Assembly (NCBI RefSeq): GCF_001641265.1
Contig: NW_020167546.1
Location: 363,040-427,039 of the forward strand
DNA: 64,000 bases
Source of the DNA: Pseudogymnoascus destructans
Lineage: Eukaryota; Ascomycota; Leotiomycetes; Thelebolales; Thelebolaceae
Reading direction: 5' to 3'
Shown: positions 11,991 through 22,612 of the stretch, piece after piece
How the letters are laid out: each line of letters opens with the position of its first letter
Numbering within the stretch: the first letter of the stretch is position 1
Notes under the pieces: model-generated
Database searches by the model: none
Told to the model about the DNA's origin: nothing
What the model saw: the letters and a program-made list of their open reading frames with translations, nothing else
Position numbers and translations under genes: made by a program

Positions 11991-12144
11991 CAATTATGAT
12001 GCCAATCCTACTAGGGTTTATATTTCCTACTATGGCTAGTTTTATGGGGCTGCTACAAAATGGAGCAGCGTTACAGCAAATCAAGCCTTCTCCGAAGATG
12101 CCACCCTACCCCTCCCACCCAAATGGCCCCTTGCGGAGCTCTAG

Positions 12145-12471
12145 GTGCAGGTCGATGGCACCGAGTATCTCGACATCGACGCCCTCATCCTCGCCTTGGA
12201 TGATTGGGCCGTCAAGCAGAAGTTCTGCTTGCGGGTCCTCCGGCGGGAGAAGACAGGGGCATTCTTCGTCTGCCCCGAGGAAAGCTGTGGCTGGCGCTGC
12301 CGAGCCAGCCCGAACGACGACTTGTGGGTGCTCGTCATCGTTAATGACGAGCACCGTTGTGTTGGCCGAGGCCAGCGCAAGTTCTCTTCGCCGCCGAAGA
12401 AGTCTTGGCTGGACCATGTGGTCTCCCGTCACTTGAATGTGACGAAGGAGAACGCCAAGATCAATTGTTGA
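12145..12471 (+). pseudogene. MULE (MuDR-type) transposase N-terminal fragment
   Basis: The 108-codon frame holds the MuDR/FAR1-type DNA-binding region: CLRVLRREKTGAFFVCPEES, CGWRCRAS, then NDEHRC, followed by WLDHVVSRHLNVT. The same end motif occurs in the deleted MULE at 16501-17420 (WLDATVSRHLNVT). The frame stops at 12471, before any catalytic domain, so this is a fragment. A short piece upstream (about 12050-12144) may belong to the same element but is out of frame. Confidence 0.75.
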
Positions 12472-12545
12472 GCTAGCGGCGGCTCGGTGGCGGCAGCGAG
12501 GGTTGACCGGAGGTTTGCTGGGGTTCGGGAGTCTACGGGTGCTGG

Positions 12546-12774
12546 GTATACTCGTACTTTGGGTCAATAATTGTTAAACGTGCAATGATCGTCTTCCCCC
12601 TTGTAGAAGTATAGTCCAATAAAAACCCGAGTAATGTTATGCTGCTTTACCACTCGTACGTACGTGACGCGTTATATAGATTGTTATTCCTCGCAACTTT
12701 TTAAAACAGCGACGAGGTGGAACTACGTACATGGGTCCCCTGTTAACAATTATTGACCCAAAGTACGAGTATAC
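12546..12774. mobile_element. MITE-like element with perfect 32-bp inverted ends
   Basis: 12546-12577 and 12743-12774 are perfect inverted complements over 32 bases, with 165 bases between. If the ends are drawn inside the outer TA dinucleotides, the terminal sequence is CTCGTACTTTGGGTC on both sides, which would suit a Tc1/mariner-type MITE with TA duplication (inference). No coding capacity is visible inside. Confidence 0.6.
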
Positions 12775-13415
12775 TGTAGATCTTATTTTAATTTACTGGG
12801 TATATGAATCTTTACAGGGGTCGTGCTGGGTATATAGAGCTTTTGCCCTATTAATTAAGAGCAAAGTTCGTACGGCACTTGCTGGACCACACAACAAGCA
12901 ACAGCCGATCTGAGTACCATGAATATCTCCGGTTATAAGCATTGATTTACCCTGTTTTTACGTAAAGTTTTCTGATGATGGTGGGTCCACCGGACTGGGA
13001 TCTGCCCCGTGGATCTTATGGGTGCGATTCATACTATCGAGCTGGATCTTATTGGTGCGACTCGTATACATCAGATCTTCATTCGTCAGGGGCAGCTGGC
13101 AAGGCTCTATTCGAATAACTACAGTACCTGCCAAGTGAAGCATGCTTTGAGAGCATGAGGTCCGGCCCGATCGATGATGAGAACTCGTTGGTGTTGAAAA
13201 AATCCTCAACTACACTCACATCTGTTGGGTCGGACCGTGGGCTCACAAAGCAATTTGAAACCACACATGGCCCTTCATTTGGGGTGATTGAAATGGAGTT
13301 CGCACAGGCGCCCTTCATCCGACGGATACGTGTTACATCAAACAGATCTCGGTCTTTAACTGGGTCATCATGAGCCCACTCACTAACACCACATGCAAGG
13401 GATAAGGAAGGGACC

Positions 13416-13471
13416 ATATGCTCTCCTCGGGTATGCATCTCAACAAAGTTGCATACCCGAGGAGAGCATAT
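13416..13471. repeat. Perfect 22-bp hairpin
   Basis: Arms 13416-13437 and 13450-13471 are exact reverse complements (core CTCTCCTCGGGTATGC), separated by a 12-base loop. Confidence 0.92.
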
Positions 13472-13555
13472 TTGGAGTTTGATATGCATCCTTGTTGAGC
13501 ACATATTTGGAGTTTGATATGCATCCTTGTTGAGCACATATTTGGAGTTTGACGA
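13466..13555. repeat. 35-bp tandem repeat, about 2.5 units
   Basis: The unit contains CATATTTGGAGTTTGATATG followed by CATCCTTGTTGAG, and starts at about 13466, 13501 and 13535. The first unit begins inside the right arm of the hairpin. Confidence 0.88.
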
Positions 13556-13741
13556 CTTAATTAAGTAAACTACGGTGCGAAGCCATATATCCGCCTAGAG
13601 GTATATAGACTACACTATGCCCCTTATTATTCTTGAGGACTTTTCCAGTATTTTTGGCTTCTATTCTCGACAAGTTGTCCTGCGAGAGTCCTATTTCTCT
13701 TCTTCTTCATTTTTTGTATAACTTCTCGGAAAGCGAATGAA

Positions 13742-15740
13742 ATGGCAGACCCGAAAGGTCAAGAGAGGGCACAGCAGGCTTTGAACGAGAAAACTGCCAA
13801 GTCATTTGGGATTGCAATCGGATCTCTCATCGCTCTATTTATACTCAGTCACTGGGCACGATACTTTTTCCATCGGTATAGTAACGGAAGTCGAAGCTCA
13901 GCCACGGTAGCCATGATAAGACTTAGGAGAATCAGATCCCTCCTTTCAAGGAGGTTCTTCAAACAGATATCAGTTGGCCGTATTCTACTCTACATTTTAT
14001 TCTGGGGAATCAACGTCATCGTGTCATGCACAAACGTAGACTTGACCAATCTACTCAATGTAAGAAACCTTAATCCGTTGTTTTGGGCGCTCAACTGCTT
14101 ACCAAGTGAAGGTTGCAAAACACCAAGGCTGGTACTTACACCCTCCGACCTTTCTTTACCGATCTGATAGGTTAAATGTCGACTATATGGTGTTTAATAC
14201 TGACTTATAAAAGGGTTGCGCTATGCAATCTAGCCTTAGTCATTTTCCTCAGTTTGAAAAACACGCCATTAGCTATTCTCTCCGCCACTTCCTACGAGAC
14301 CTTGATGCCGCTCCATAAGGCAGCGGGATATACATGCATAGTTGCATCTTTGGTCCATGCCATCGTCTATCTGGTAGGTATGGCACAAGTTTATCCTCTA
14401 TATTACATGCTGGAGCCCGCCCCGGTCGCAGGAATGATAGGTGGCATTGCAATGCTTCTCATTGGTGTCTTGGCTTTGCCATATATTCGCCGCCAACGCT
14501 ATGAGTGTATGTTAAGACACTAGACTTCTGATGGGCTCTGTCCGACTAATTTATCATATAGTATTCTACGCTATACATGTCATACTGTCAGCCATCACTT
14601 TAATAGTCGTCGCATTGCACGTGCCAGACCTCAGCCGCCGTGCCATCATTATCACCCTTTTTGCAGCTTCTTTGTCATTCATGGATCGCGCCATCCGCGT
14701 TTTGAAATTCTCTTGCAACTTCATGGGTAACCATGCGGCGCTCACCGCGCTACCGAATGGTGCTACTCGAGTCACACTTCGCCAATCATCGAAGGCGATT
14801 CCCGGCTCGCATGCCTTCTTGTGGTTGCCTGCTATCCGTCTTGTAGAGACACACCCCTTTACACTCGTTTCCTCGGACCCTGCAGAGTTTGTCGTGTTCT
14901 CTCGCGGTGGATTCACGTCTGCATTGCACAAGTATGCGAAAGAGTTTCCTGCGAAGACTTTGAGATGCTCGCTCAACACAGGTTATGGGGAATTACCTGA
15001 CTTCAAGACTTACGACAGCATCTTACTAATTGCCGGTGGTAGCGGTGCAAGCTTTACCTTTGCAGTAGCCTTGGACCTTTGCAGGAACCCAGGCCCCTGT
15101 CCATCTGGTAGTATTACTTTTGTCTGGGTTATTAGAGATAAAGGTAACACTGTCAAATAAGACTATATCCTACAGACATCAACTAACAATGCCTAGCTTC
15201 TATCTCGTGGTTCCATGCGGAACTTCGTGAACTCCACCTCGACCCACGTATCAAAGTTATGATACACGTAACTAACAACGTCGAGTCTTCTGCAGTGGTC
15301 TCCTTATCGGGATATTCTGAGAAGGATAGTCCTGCAACCACAGAAGAGTCTAGTCAGACTTCGCTCCCAACTATGGCATCTGGTGACTCAGAAAAAGCCA
15401 TTGAGCTTGAGCAAATGGCAGCGTCGAAAAAGCCTGTCGATCCGGAGAAAGGCATGGGTTATGATGTAGGAGAGGCATCCAGCAGCACCGTTGCAACCTT
15501 CACAGGGCGCCCAAATATTCCTGCACTGATGAGAAGTCTCGTCGACAATGAAGATACCACGAAGAGAGTTATTGTTGGCGCCTGTGGGCCTGCGGGGTTG
15601 CTGGAGACGGTGAAGGACACCACATCACGATGCATACGGCCGTATGGCCCATCTTTCACTTTGCATACCGAGGTAGGCTGACTGTTTTTCTCCCTTTGTT
15701 TTTCGATCCGCTAACATGGGAATAGGGGTTTGGATGGTAG
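13742..15740 (+). CDS. Ferric-chelate reductase, complete, six exons
   Basis: Membrane flavocytochrome of the FRE/NOX-like superfamily that reduces extracellular Fe(III) with cytosolic NADPH. Predicted exons: 13742-14059, 14112-14170, 14214-14506, 14562-15143, 15197-15672, 15726-15740; five GT-AG introns of 43-55 bp join in frame to 580 codons ending GFGW-stop. Joins give LLNVAKHQGW, YRSDRVALCN, RYELFYAIHV, RDKASISWFH and HTEGFGW. Seen: N-terminal TM (SFGIAIGSLIALFILSHW), ferric-reductase TM core with histidines (LHKAAGY, LVHAIVY, FYAIHV, VALHV), FAD-binding HPFTLVSS, NADPH-binding LLIAGGSGAS. Length fits the family. It is the only complete metabolic gene in the window and shows no disabling change. 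Which iron source or partner permease it serves cannot be told. Confidence 0.92.
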
Positions 15741-16500
15741 ACGACATATATGTAAAACTATATATGCTCACCTCCTTCCTCCCGTTATTCATGAATCAAA
15801 ACTCATAAAAGGACATGTACAAGGGCGGTTCAAGGTATGAGGGAGGACACAAGTGGCAAATATGGTGATGCTACCCTTTTGTATGGGACCTTTTGCATGG
15901 GAACTGTTTTTTTTTATTACAATCACGACAGCATTTGAATATTACTATTTACGACGAATATTTATAAAGACAGAAATATCATATATCATGTGTTTACGCC
16001 TGAATGGGATTGATATCATTTCATGTCAAGTAACGTTGTGTCTTCTTCTGTCCAAGTACGTAGCTGCCTGATATTTAAGTGTTGGAGGAAGGACCGAAAT
16101 ATTGCGACCGCGCGCAAATCGTGCGGTGTGTTTGGTGACCGGACCTTGGGGCTTTTGCGCAACGGGTGGGAAAACTCGACAGTAGACTACAGTATATAGA
16201 ATGAACGGCAAAAGAATGATATACCCTGTCTTTTACCCTGTAAAGAACGATATACCCTGAACTTTGAGAAAAGAACCATTTACCCTGTAATAACCCACTC
16301 TGTGTATTGTAATTGGCTGCAGATTTGACTGTAATATCTGTGATTCCATGACTCCGTAACTCCATGACACTGTTTGGCCAGAATTATCACTTTGGAAACT
16401 ACCATATATTATGCTATATATTCACAGCTTTATAGATAGAACAGTAGATAGAACAGTATATAATAATCAATCTATTTCACTAACTAACTAGCTATATAAC
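15741..16500. other. Gene-free region downstream of the ferric reductase
   Basis: No supported gene. 16210-16290 repeats TATACCCTG / TTACCCTGTAA phrases several times. GAATTATCACTTT near 16381 recurs at 50384. Function unknown. Confidence 0.6.
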
Positions 16501-17420
16501 TTACTGATGTGGGCGTCGGCAGCGGCGGGCGTTATGTCCAGCCTCACCGCAAGTTCCACACCGGTGCCGAACTGGATCTGGAACTGTCGCAACGACAGAT
16601 CCAAGGGGTAATAACCCGCCATGATCGCGGGTTTGAAGGCGGCCGCGAGGAGCTAGAGCATCCTCACGGCGAACCCGCTCCTTCTTTGGCCGCCCTCGTG
16701 GGACCCGAGTAAAGGGTGGACTGCAGGGCTCTGTCTCTGAAATAGAGAGCCCCGTAATATCTACCGGAGGAAGAGGGGTCAAATAAATTGCCCTCCAGCG
16801 CTCAGTAGTAAGCTCTGGAGGTATATAGTCCATAATATCTGCTTTGACAGCAAATATCATAGTCATGGCGTGGCCGCACGGCACACCGTTATTCTGGAAC
16901 CGGCGGCAAGTACATGATCTTGCTGCCAAATCAACGACGAAGATCCAGCCGTTTGGCTGGATTACTCGTCCTTGAAGCGGTGAGGACACCTGGACTGTGT
17001 TTGATCCAGCCCAATGCCTTGCAGTAGATAGCTGTAAGTCTACCCAAGGGGTAGTTACAGCTCCACGTTCAATAGCACTCACTGCAGATAGGAACCGCAG
17101 CGATCGCTTTTCCATAACTCGATGCCATATAGCATCGAGAAGCTCTAGAATTGGAAGCTGCCGATCGAACCGGAGAACCTGGTTTTGGCTCTCTACTAAA
17201 TTGCTTGTTTTATGCCGTTGTGCTCCAATGCCTTGGTCAAGAAGACGAAGGCGGCAAAGCTGAGCTACCTTATAGCTAATCTGCTCTGAGAACCGTACTT
17301 GGACCATAATATCCTGAGGCGTAGTCCTACTCGTCACATTTAAGTGACGAGAGACTGTCGCATCAAGCCACTCTCTCTTCGTCGCAGAAGAGAACTTCCG
17401 GACGCCTCGCCCCAGCATAC
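16501..17420 (-). pseudogene. MULE transposase, internally deleted
   Basis: Read on the minus strand, the frame begins near 17417 with GRGVRKFSSATKREWLDATV and SRHLNVT, the end of the MuDR N-terminal domain, and then jumps within about 40 residues to the post-catalytic region (RHKTSNLVESQNQVLRFDR). The DDE catalytic domain is therefore absent. The C-terminal half is complete: SWIM zinc finger CTCRRFQNNGVPCGHA, basic tail and a CCHC knuckle CGTCGEAGHNARRC, with the stop at 16501. Such a product could bind DNA or zinc but not transpose. Its 5' edge is fused to a helicase pseudogene. Confidence 0.8.
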
Positions 17421-19150
17421 GCATGGTTGAAGGTATGGTAGCTGTGGTTGCTGAGCTCTGCCAGGACAACAAGATCCAGCTCGTCCTCTATATCATCTCC
17501 TAGATTATCCTCCATATCAAAATTGGCCCGCTCCTTGGGCCGCAAACTTCTCCTAGGTTATCGATGCTGCAAACTGCCGCCATCGTGCCGTCTTGAACCG
17601 CGGAACCTGCGCACGAGTGCATGCCTTAGCTAAGCAGGTAGAGAGCGTTTCGTCAGCCCATACCGCTCCATCTAGTTTTGATCAGAGATATGGGGATATG
17701 AGAGCGCCCGGAGTCTGCTGCCGGAGGAACATCTGCCGCAAGGGTATGACATATGCGATGTACGTGAGCAGCAAGTCCCCAATTGCCTTTGGGAGGAACC
17801 GGATATTGTCCTTATAGACGCCTGACTGCTGTTGGCCTTTGTGATACTGGACATACAACTTAACCAGCTTCTCCCATATCAATAAATGGCGCTGTCGGGC
17901 AGTATTACGCCACGTTACTGATAGCAACTCAGACGCCCGTACTGGCGGGCCTGGTGGAACGTGGCAGAGTATCAACCCTGAACCTAGGAAGTCCTGAGCA
18001 TGTGCCTCGTAGATTGCCATAGCCTTAGGACACAAGGCCACACTTCCGTCTACAGCTGTGGTCAAGAACATGGCCCGCAGCTTATCATTGCCCTGGATCC
18101 GTCTGAATAGAGCAAGCTCAGCACCGTCGAGGAATTCGGAATTGCTGGGATGGGAGAGCCACGACCCTCCAAATTCCTCCAGATCTAGATCATCCTTTAG
18201 CCTCCACGATTCCATGGGAATTAGGCCCTTGCCCCCAAATAATAGCTCATCACAAAGCAGAGAGTGGGCTTTCTGATATTCGGACAGAACCAGATGTGAT
18301 ATCTGCGTCATCTGTAACTCTACCCCACGGTATTCAACTTTCTGCCCGTTTAGGGACCACCGAGCCTGGTGCTTTGCGATTGCAGCCTTTCCAACCTTGA
18401 ACAGATAGAGCCGCCATTGCAAAATGTGCCCAAATGGTGTCTCGGCCAGCTGCTGGAAGAACTTCTTGCACATCCTGGCAAGAAAGACGGGGATTTGATC
18501 TTCATCATCCTGCTCGTGGAAGCAAGCATAGTCAAAGATCACAAGCTGGGCAACCCAAGTTAGAGCGGACAGATGGCTGTTGAAATTCCCCGGCTCCTCC
18601 CACAATCCTCGGCCTTTCCCACGGACTTTCCCGCTCAACATGGCGCAGAAACTCAAGACAGGTGATTTGAACGGCACGCTGCCAACCGTATGGCAAATCA
18701 AAGCCAGGTAGAGTCGCCGAATTGCATGCTTGAGAGCCTGCTCGGTCTCTTCTGCATCCTCAACAGCCAAGGCTGCCATTATCTCGTCCATAGCTTGAGT
18801 CTGTGTTTTCGTCGGCCGGATGATATCCCCAGGCAGCACCTTGTCTGGCTTAGCCCGTGTAAGATGGCCGCCCTCGCAATGCACCACGCGGTAGTAGTAC
18901 ACCAAGAGCTGCTTCATAGTAGTGAAGTACGTGACCAGTATCTACGGGCTCTTGAAATGTCGGAACCCGTCTAATTCGTTCACAATATTGGCCCGCTGCT
19001 GCGTCATTTTCCGGTCTGGCGAAGTATCACTACATAGCTTGTAACCCTCAACATAGCCTCAGCAGCAGCCAGAATGCGGACTAGGTTAGGATCTGCAGCA
19101 CCCTCAGCACCCCCATCGGCCATAGCCACGTCTGATGATAAGGATATGGT
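17421..19150 (-). pseudogene. RecQ-like helicase-family gene relic, copy 1
   Basis: The longest open piece is 17682-18917, reading from QLLVYYYRVVHCEGGHL to FLRQQTPGALISPYL and a stop. The next codons still read the family (KLDGAVWADETLSTCLAKAC ...) up to NHSYHTFNHAYAG near 17420. Upstream, 19004-19189 contains PNLVRILAAAEAMLRVTSY in another frame. It aligns along its length with the relic at 30900-33583 (shared AETPFGHILQWRLYLF, VIPLRQ, FLRQ, SPYL), which extends into helicase motif I. Here the helicase core is missing, cut by the MULE. The N-terminal part resembles large multi-copy helicase proteins of ascomycetes (recall, not searched). Confidence 0.7.
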
Positions 19151-19189
19151 AGGTTTTCCTTCCAAAGAACAGAGCCCTAAAATAGGCAC

Positions 19190-19716
19190 CCAGTTTTTTT
19201 GAGGCCCACTTACCGTGCGCTGTAATCTTGTGCAGATTAGATTATACCTGAGCCGTTAGCTACCAAAGCTCATTATTGACCAGCTCACGGTTGGGTCGGA
19301 ACACTTGCTACAGGCGTCGCGCTATGGATGGCTACAGCCAGATCGGCTTTTTTGACCGGAACAGCGACCGTCGGCAGTAAGGTAGCGGAATTGATATCAC
19401 AATATTTCCGGGCTCTGGCGCTCGCCGGAATCGAGAATCGAGCTGTGGAGTCGATGGTTTTTGGTTCACTTATGGCGCGAGCTTATTCGGTCGGATGCAA
19501 CAATTGAGTACAGTTATGCTAAAGTTAACATATCTTGAGCAAACGTAGGAGCGTGTGGTTTCGCCTCTTTAAATCCTTAATGCGATGTGATAGATCGAAT
19601 GTATGGACCACATCACATTACTCATCTCTTCCAGATCGAAGAGTCTGGTGGGGTAATTCAGCGCCGTTCCGGGACATTCCGCCTCGCGGGGCGAAAAGCC
19701 TGGCCCGAACTATCCT
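19190..19716. other. Gene-free stretch
   Basis: I see no supported gene or repeat between the helicase relic and the casein kinase fragment. Confidence 0.5.
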
Positions 19717-20293
19717 TCAACCCGCGATAGTCCAGTCGAACTTGTAATCGTACTCGAAACCTTCGCGGACGGAGAGTTCACGGAAGATCTTTCGGAGGTA
19801 GAAGTAGTCGGGCTTGTCGTCAAAGCGAAGGGACCTGGTGTAGTCAAGGTAGATGGCAAACTCGTCGGGGAATCCCTTGAAGAGAATGTCGGCTGAGGTG
19901 GCCTTCTCCTCCCTAATACGGTCGTGCTTCTGCTTAAGGGTGTCAGCCTTGAGTCCCTGCCATGGGAGGGATCCACGGCAGAAGTAAAGCATGACATATC
20001 CGAAAGACTCCATGTCGTCACGGCGCGACTGCTCTGGGAGTGGGTTAGAATGTAAAACAGGGTTGAATTTTGCACACCGACACCAAGATGGGTGTTGATC
20101 GAAGAATAACGAGCAGTACCCATAAAGTCCTTGCCCTCTCGGTATGGGATGTGGGAACTGGTCTTGAAGTAGTACTTCTTAGCCAGGCCGAAATCGATAA
20201 CGTTGACCTGGCCCTTTCCGATTCCCATGAGGAGGTTGTCGGGCTTGATGTCACGGTGGATGAAGGACATGTCGTGGATGTATTAGAACAAGT
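19717..20293 (-). pseudogene. Casein kinase 1 kinase-domain fragment
   Basis: Minus strand, two exons: 20078-20293 and 19717-20033, with a 44-bp GT-AG intron (20034-20077) whose removal gives THLGVEQSRRDDMESFGYVM, typical of CK1. Seen: catalytic loop FIHRDIKPDN, VIDFGLAKKY, HIPYRE, GTARYSSINTHLG, CRGSLPWQGLKA and FEYDYKFDWT. The N-lobe (glycine loop, VAIK lysine) is missing: YIHDM is preceded by a stop and unrelated sequence. The C-terminus stops right after FDWT. Residues are also missing after LAKKY. The retained intron points to DNA-level copying of a host gene rather than a retrocopy. Confidence 0.88.
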
Positions 20294-20462
20294 CGTGGTG
20301 CATGTAGATATCTTCTGATTATATGGCGAATATCTAATTATATGTGTTCCGAACGAACCACGAATAACCCCCATTCGCGAATGGAATAGGTTATTCGCGA
20401 ATGGGATGATCCACTCTAACCCAGTCGCGAATAGAGTAGCGTGGAATAAAATACTAAATTGA
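20294..20462. other. Short spacer with TTCGCGAA palindromes
   Basis: 20371-20450 contains CCATTCGCGAATGG, TTATTCGCGAATGGG and AGTCGCGAATAGAG, variants of one self-complementary motif. Confidence 0.6.
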
Positions 20463-21086
20463 TCAGATACTATTTCCTACTGTATTAGCTCTAGCCCGCT
20501 TCCTTCGAGGCCTTTCAACTAGAGCTACTTCAGTTCGAACAGCTAAGCCCCATAAGTTCCCACACTCGTTATCATCCCCATGGCAGTGTACGCTACACTG
20601 CCTACTTTCCTTATAGCACTTACATCGCTTTGTATTACAAGGCCCCTTACACTGACATGATATTCCAACTCGAGCACTTGTAGAAGCTTCCCTAGCCGCT
20701 AGTCCAAGTGTAACTTCCTTTGTAGTATCAGGAATTATAATATCAGACCAGAGATCCTTTGCAACAACACCTAGTACCTTTGTAGGTATTAGGCGTTTAA
20801 TAATCCCCGAGGAAGTCAAAACCTTATACCTATGAGAATAAGGTTCTTCTAATATACGCCCAAATAGGCGTCTATTATCAGTTGAAGTTCTATCCCCCCT
20901 AGGGACCTTCAAAGAGACTATATCTCCAACATCAAAGTGCTGGATATCGTGCTTCTTAGAGTACTTCTCAACCATTTTGACCCTTGCTTTCAGGGTGGAT
21001 TGTCGAGCCTTCTCAATTACTGGATCACCTAATTGAACCTCGCTCTCAGGCTCGCTCTCAGGCTCGCTCACAAGTTGGCTCGTAAG

Positions 21087-21348
21087 TGTTACGATTACAG
21101 CTCACAGCTTGTCACAGCTTGTTACAGTTGTTACAGTTGTTATGGTTGTTACAGTTATTACGGTTATTACGGTTGTTATGGGGATTACGGGTGTAGCCTT
21201 AGCCACAAGGTTACAACCGCTAAGCAGACAACTGTATGTTATGAGGAATAGCCTCACCTTCCTTCCTTCTTCTTCTTCTTCTCTCTTTAGATTCAATCTA
21301 GATTACTTTTCCTGGACTGGCATCATGACCTCTATGACCATCGTAACA
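21087..21348 (+). repeat. Solo LTR, family C
   Basis: 262 bp, begins TGTTACGATTACAGC and ends ATCGTAACA, flanked by the 5-bp duplication GTAAG (21082-21086 and 21349-21353). A related copy in inverse orientation is at 63609-63885. It contains a GTTACAGTTGTTACGGTTATT-like degenerate repeat. Confidence 0.88.
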
Positions 21349-21399
21349 GTAAGTTGGCTCGTAAGTTGACCCGTAAGTTGACCCGTGAGTTGAACTCCT

Positions 21400-21602
21400 T
21401 GTAAGGATGCCTTCTCGTCTATCAGTAGTGTAAGGATGCCTTCTCGTCTCTCAGTAGTGTAAGGATGCCTTCTCGTCTCTCAGTAGTGTAAGGATGCCTT
21501 CTCGTCTCTCAGTAGTGTAAGGATGCCTTCTCGTCTCTCAGTAGTGTAAGGATGCCTTCTCGTCTCTCAGTAGTGTAACGATGCCTTCTCGTCTCTCATT
21601 CT
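21400..21602 (+). repeat. 29-bp tandem array, 7 units
   Basis: Units start at 21400, 21429, 21458, 21487, 21516, 21545 and 21574. Each begins TGTAAGGATGCCTTCTCGTC; the first has TATC for TCTC and the last has TGTAACG. Confidence 0.95.
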
Positions 21603-21670
21603 AGGGAGTAGACTCTGGGTAGCCGCGGGGTCACGTGTGATCATTTGGGTGGGCTAACCGAGTCGGAACC

Positions 21671-22612
21671 TGTAATGGTGGGTGCACCAGATGTGAGAAT
21701 CTAGCCACCCAAGGAAGGGATGAATTTACTAAGACAACACACTGTCTTAGGAAACAGAGCCAAAGGGTCGTAGCTTAGACTATTCCACAATGCAGCAATC
21801 AGGTGTATGATGTGGTGAAGTGGTTTAGACAAGTTGCAACAAATGTTGAGTCTGGGAACTCAGGGGTAAGTCAGAGGTTAACACCTCACTGACTTTTCAG
21901 AAACAAGGAGTAACAAGATGAATGCTTGGAAGCTTGGAAAAGACGTGGAAGTATGTGATAGTCGATTTACTGTATTGTCTGCTTGCCCTTTCTTAAGGAA
22001 AGGGCAATCCTATTTATGCTAAAGGAGTATAGTTCTCTCATTTTCCAAGACTTTCCATGACTTACCAGGCTTGGTAACTGTAGTCGACATAAGAGAATCC
22101 CATAGAACCATCTCTTAGGTTCGTAGCCTATAGGAAGTAAAAGGAGGTCCAAGGTCAGAGTACCCCTATAGACAAATTATGTCATAGACAAATTATGTCA
22201 TAGACAAATTATGTCATAGACAAATTATGTCAGAACTTAACCAATCTTGTGGGTAACTAAAGAGCGATGACATGTAATGAATCATAGAGGTTCGTAGGAG
22301 CTTTTAGAGCTATCGTTCATGCTCCTAGGCCTCTAGTTGGTAGAGATATGTCATGTGGTAGTATGAGTGATGTCATGTAATGAATCATAGAGGGTTGTAG
22401 AGATATGCTATGTGGTAATATCGGCCCAGTAACTAAGGAGCGATGATGTGTAATGAATCATAGATGGTTGTAGCAATCGTTGAGTAGTATTGCTCTTGTT
22501 GTTGGTGTGATAAGCCAAAATATGTATAGTGACTTGTAGGTTTGAGGAGGAGATTTCCAAGTTTGCTCTTGAGTTTGATAGCAAACTGAGTGCAACGAAT
22601 GTCAGTATGACA
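21671..22612 (-). repeat. Solo LTR, family A (16-bp repeat variant)
   Basis: Inverse family A LTR of 942 bp inside the family B LTR, flanked by GAACC (21666-21670 and 22613-22617). It carries about four copies of a 16-bp unit (ATAGACAAATTATGTC) near 22170-22235, which the full-length element has once. Confidence 0.93.

Larger units (their letters stand above)
12775..13741. other. Upstream region of the ferric reductase with hairpin and tandem repeat
   Basis: No gene supported. Contains a perfect 22-bp inverted repeat at 13416-13471 and a ~35-bp tandem repeat at about 13466-13555. GAGGTATATAGACTAC near 13598 could hold a TATA box, about 140 bases before the start codon (inference). Confidence 0.6.

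Noticed and set aside
13079..13537. Minus-strand 152-codon frame upstream of the ferric reductase
   Set aside because: Its start lies in the 35-bp tandem repeat and no domain is visible; the frame follows from the repeat.
14176..14523. Ferric reductase as several separate small genes or a pseudogene
   Set aside because: Five short GT-AG introns join the pieces in frame into a complete family-length protein, so the apparent breaks are introns.
21400..21602. CRISPR-like regular repeats
   Set aside because: The 29-bp units are directly adjacent with no spacers and derive from an LTR end; the organism is eukaryotic.
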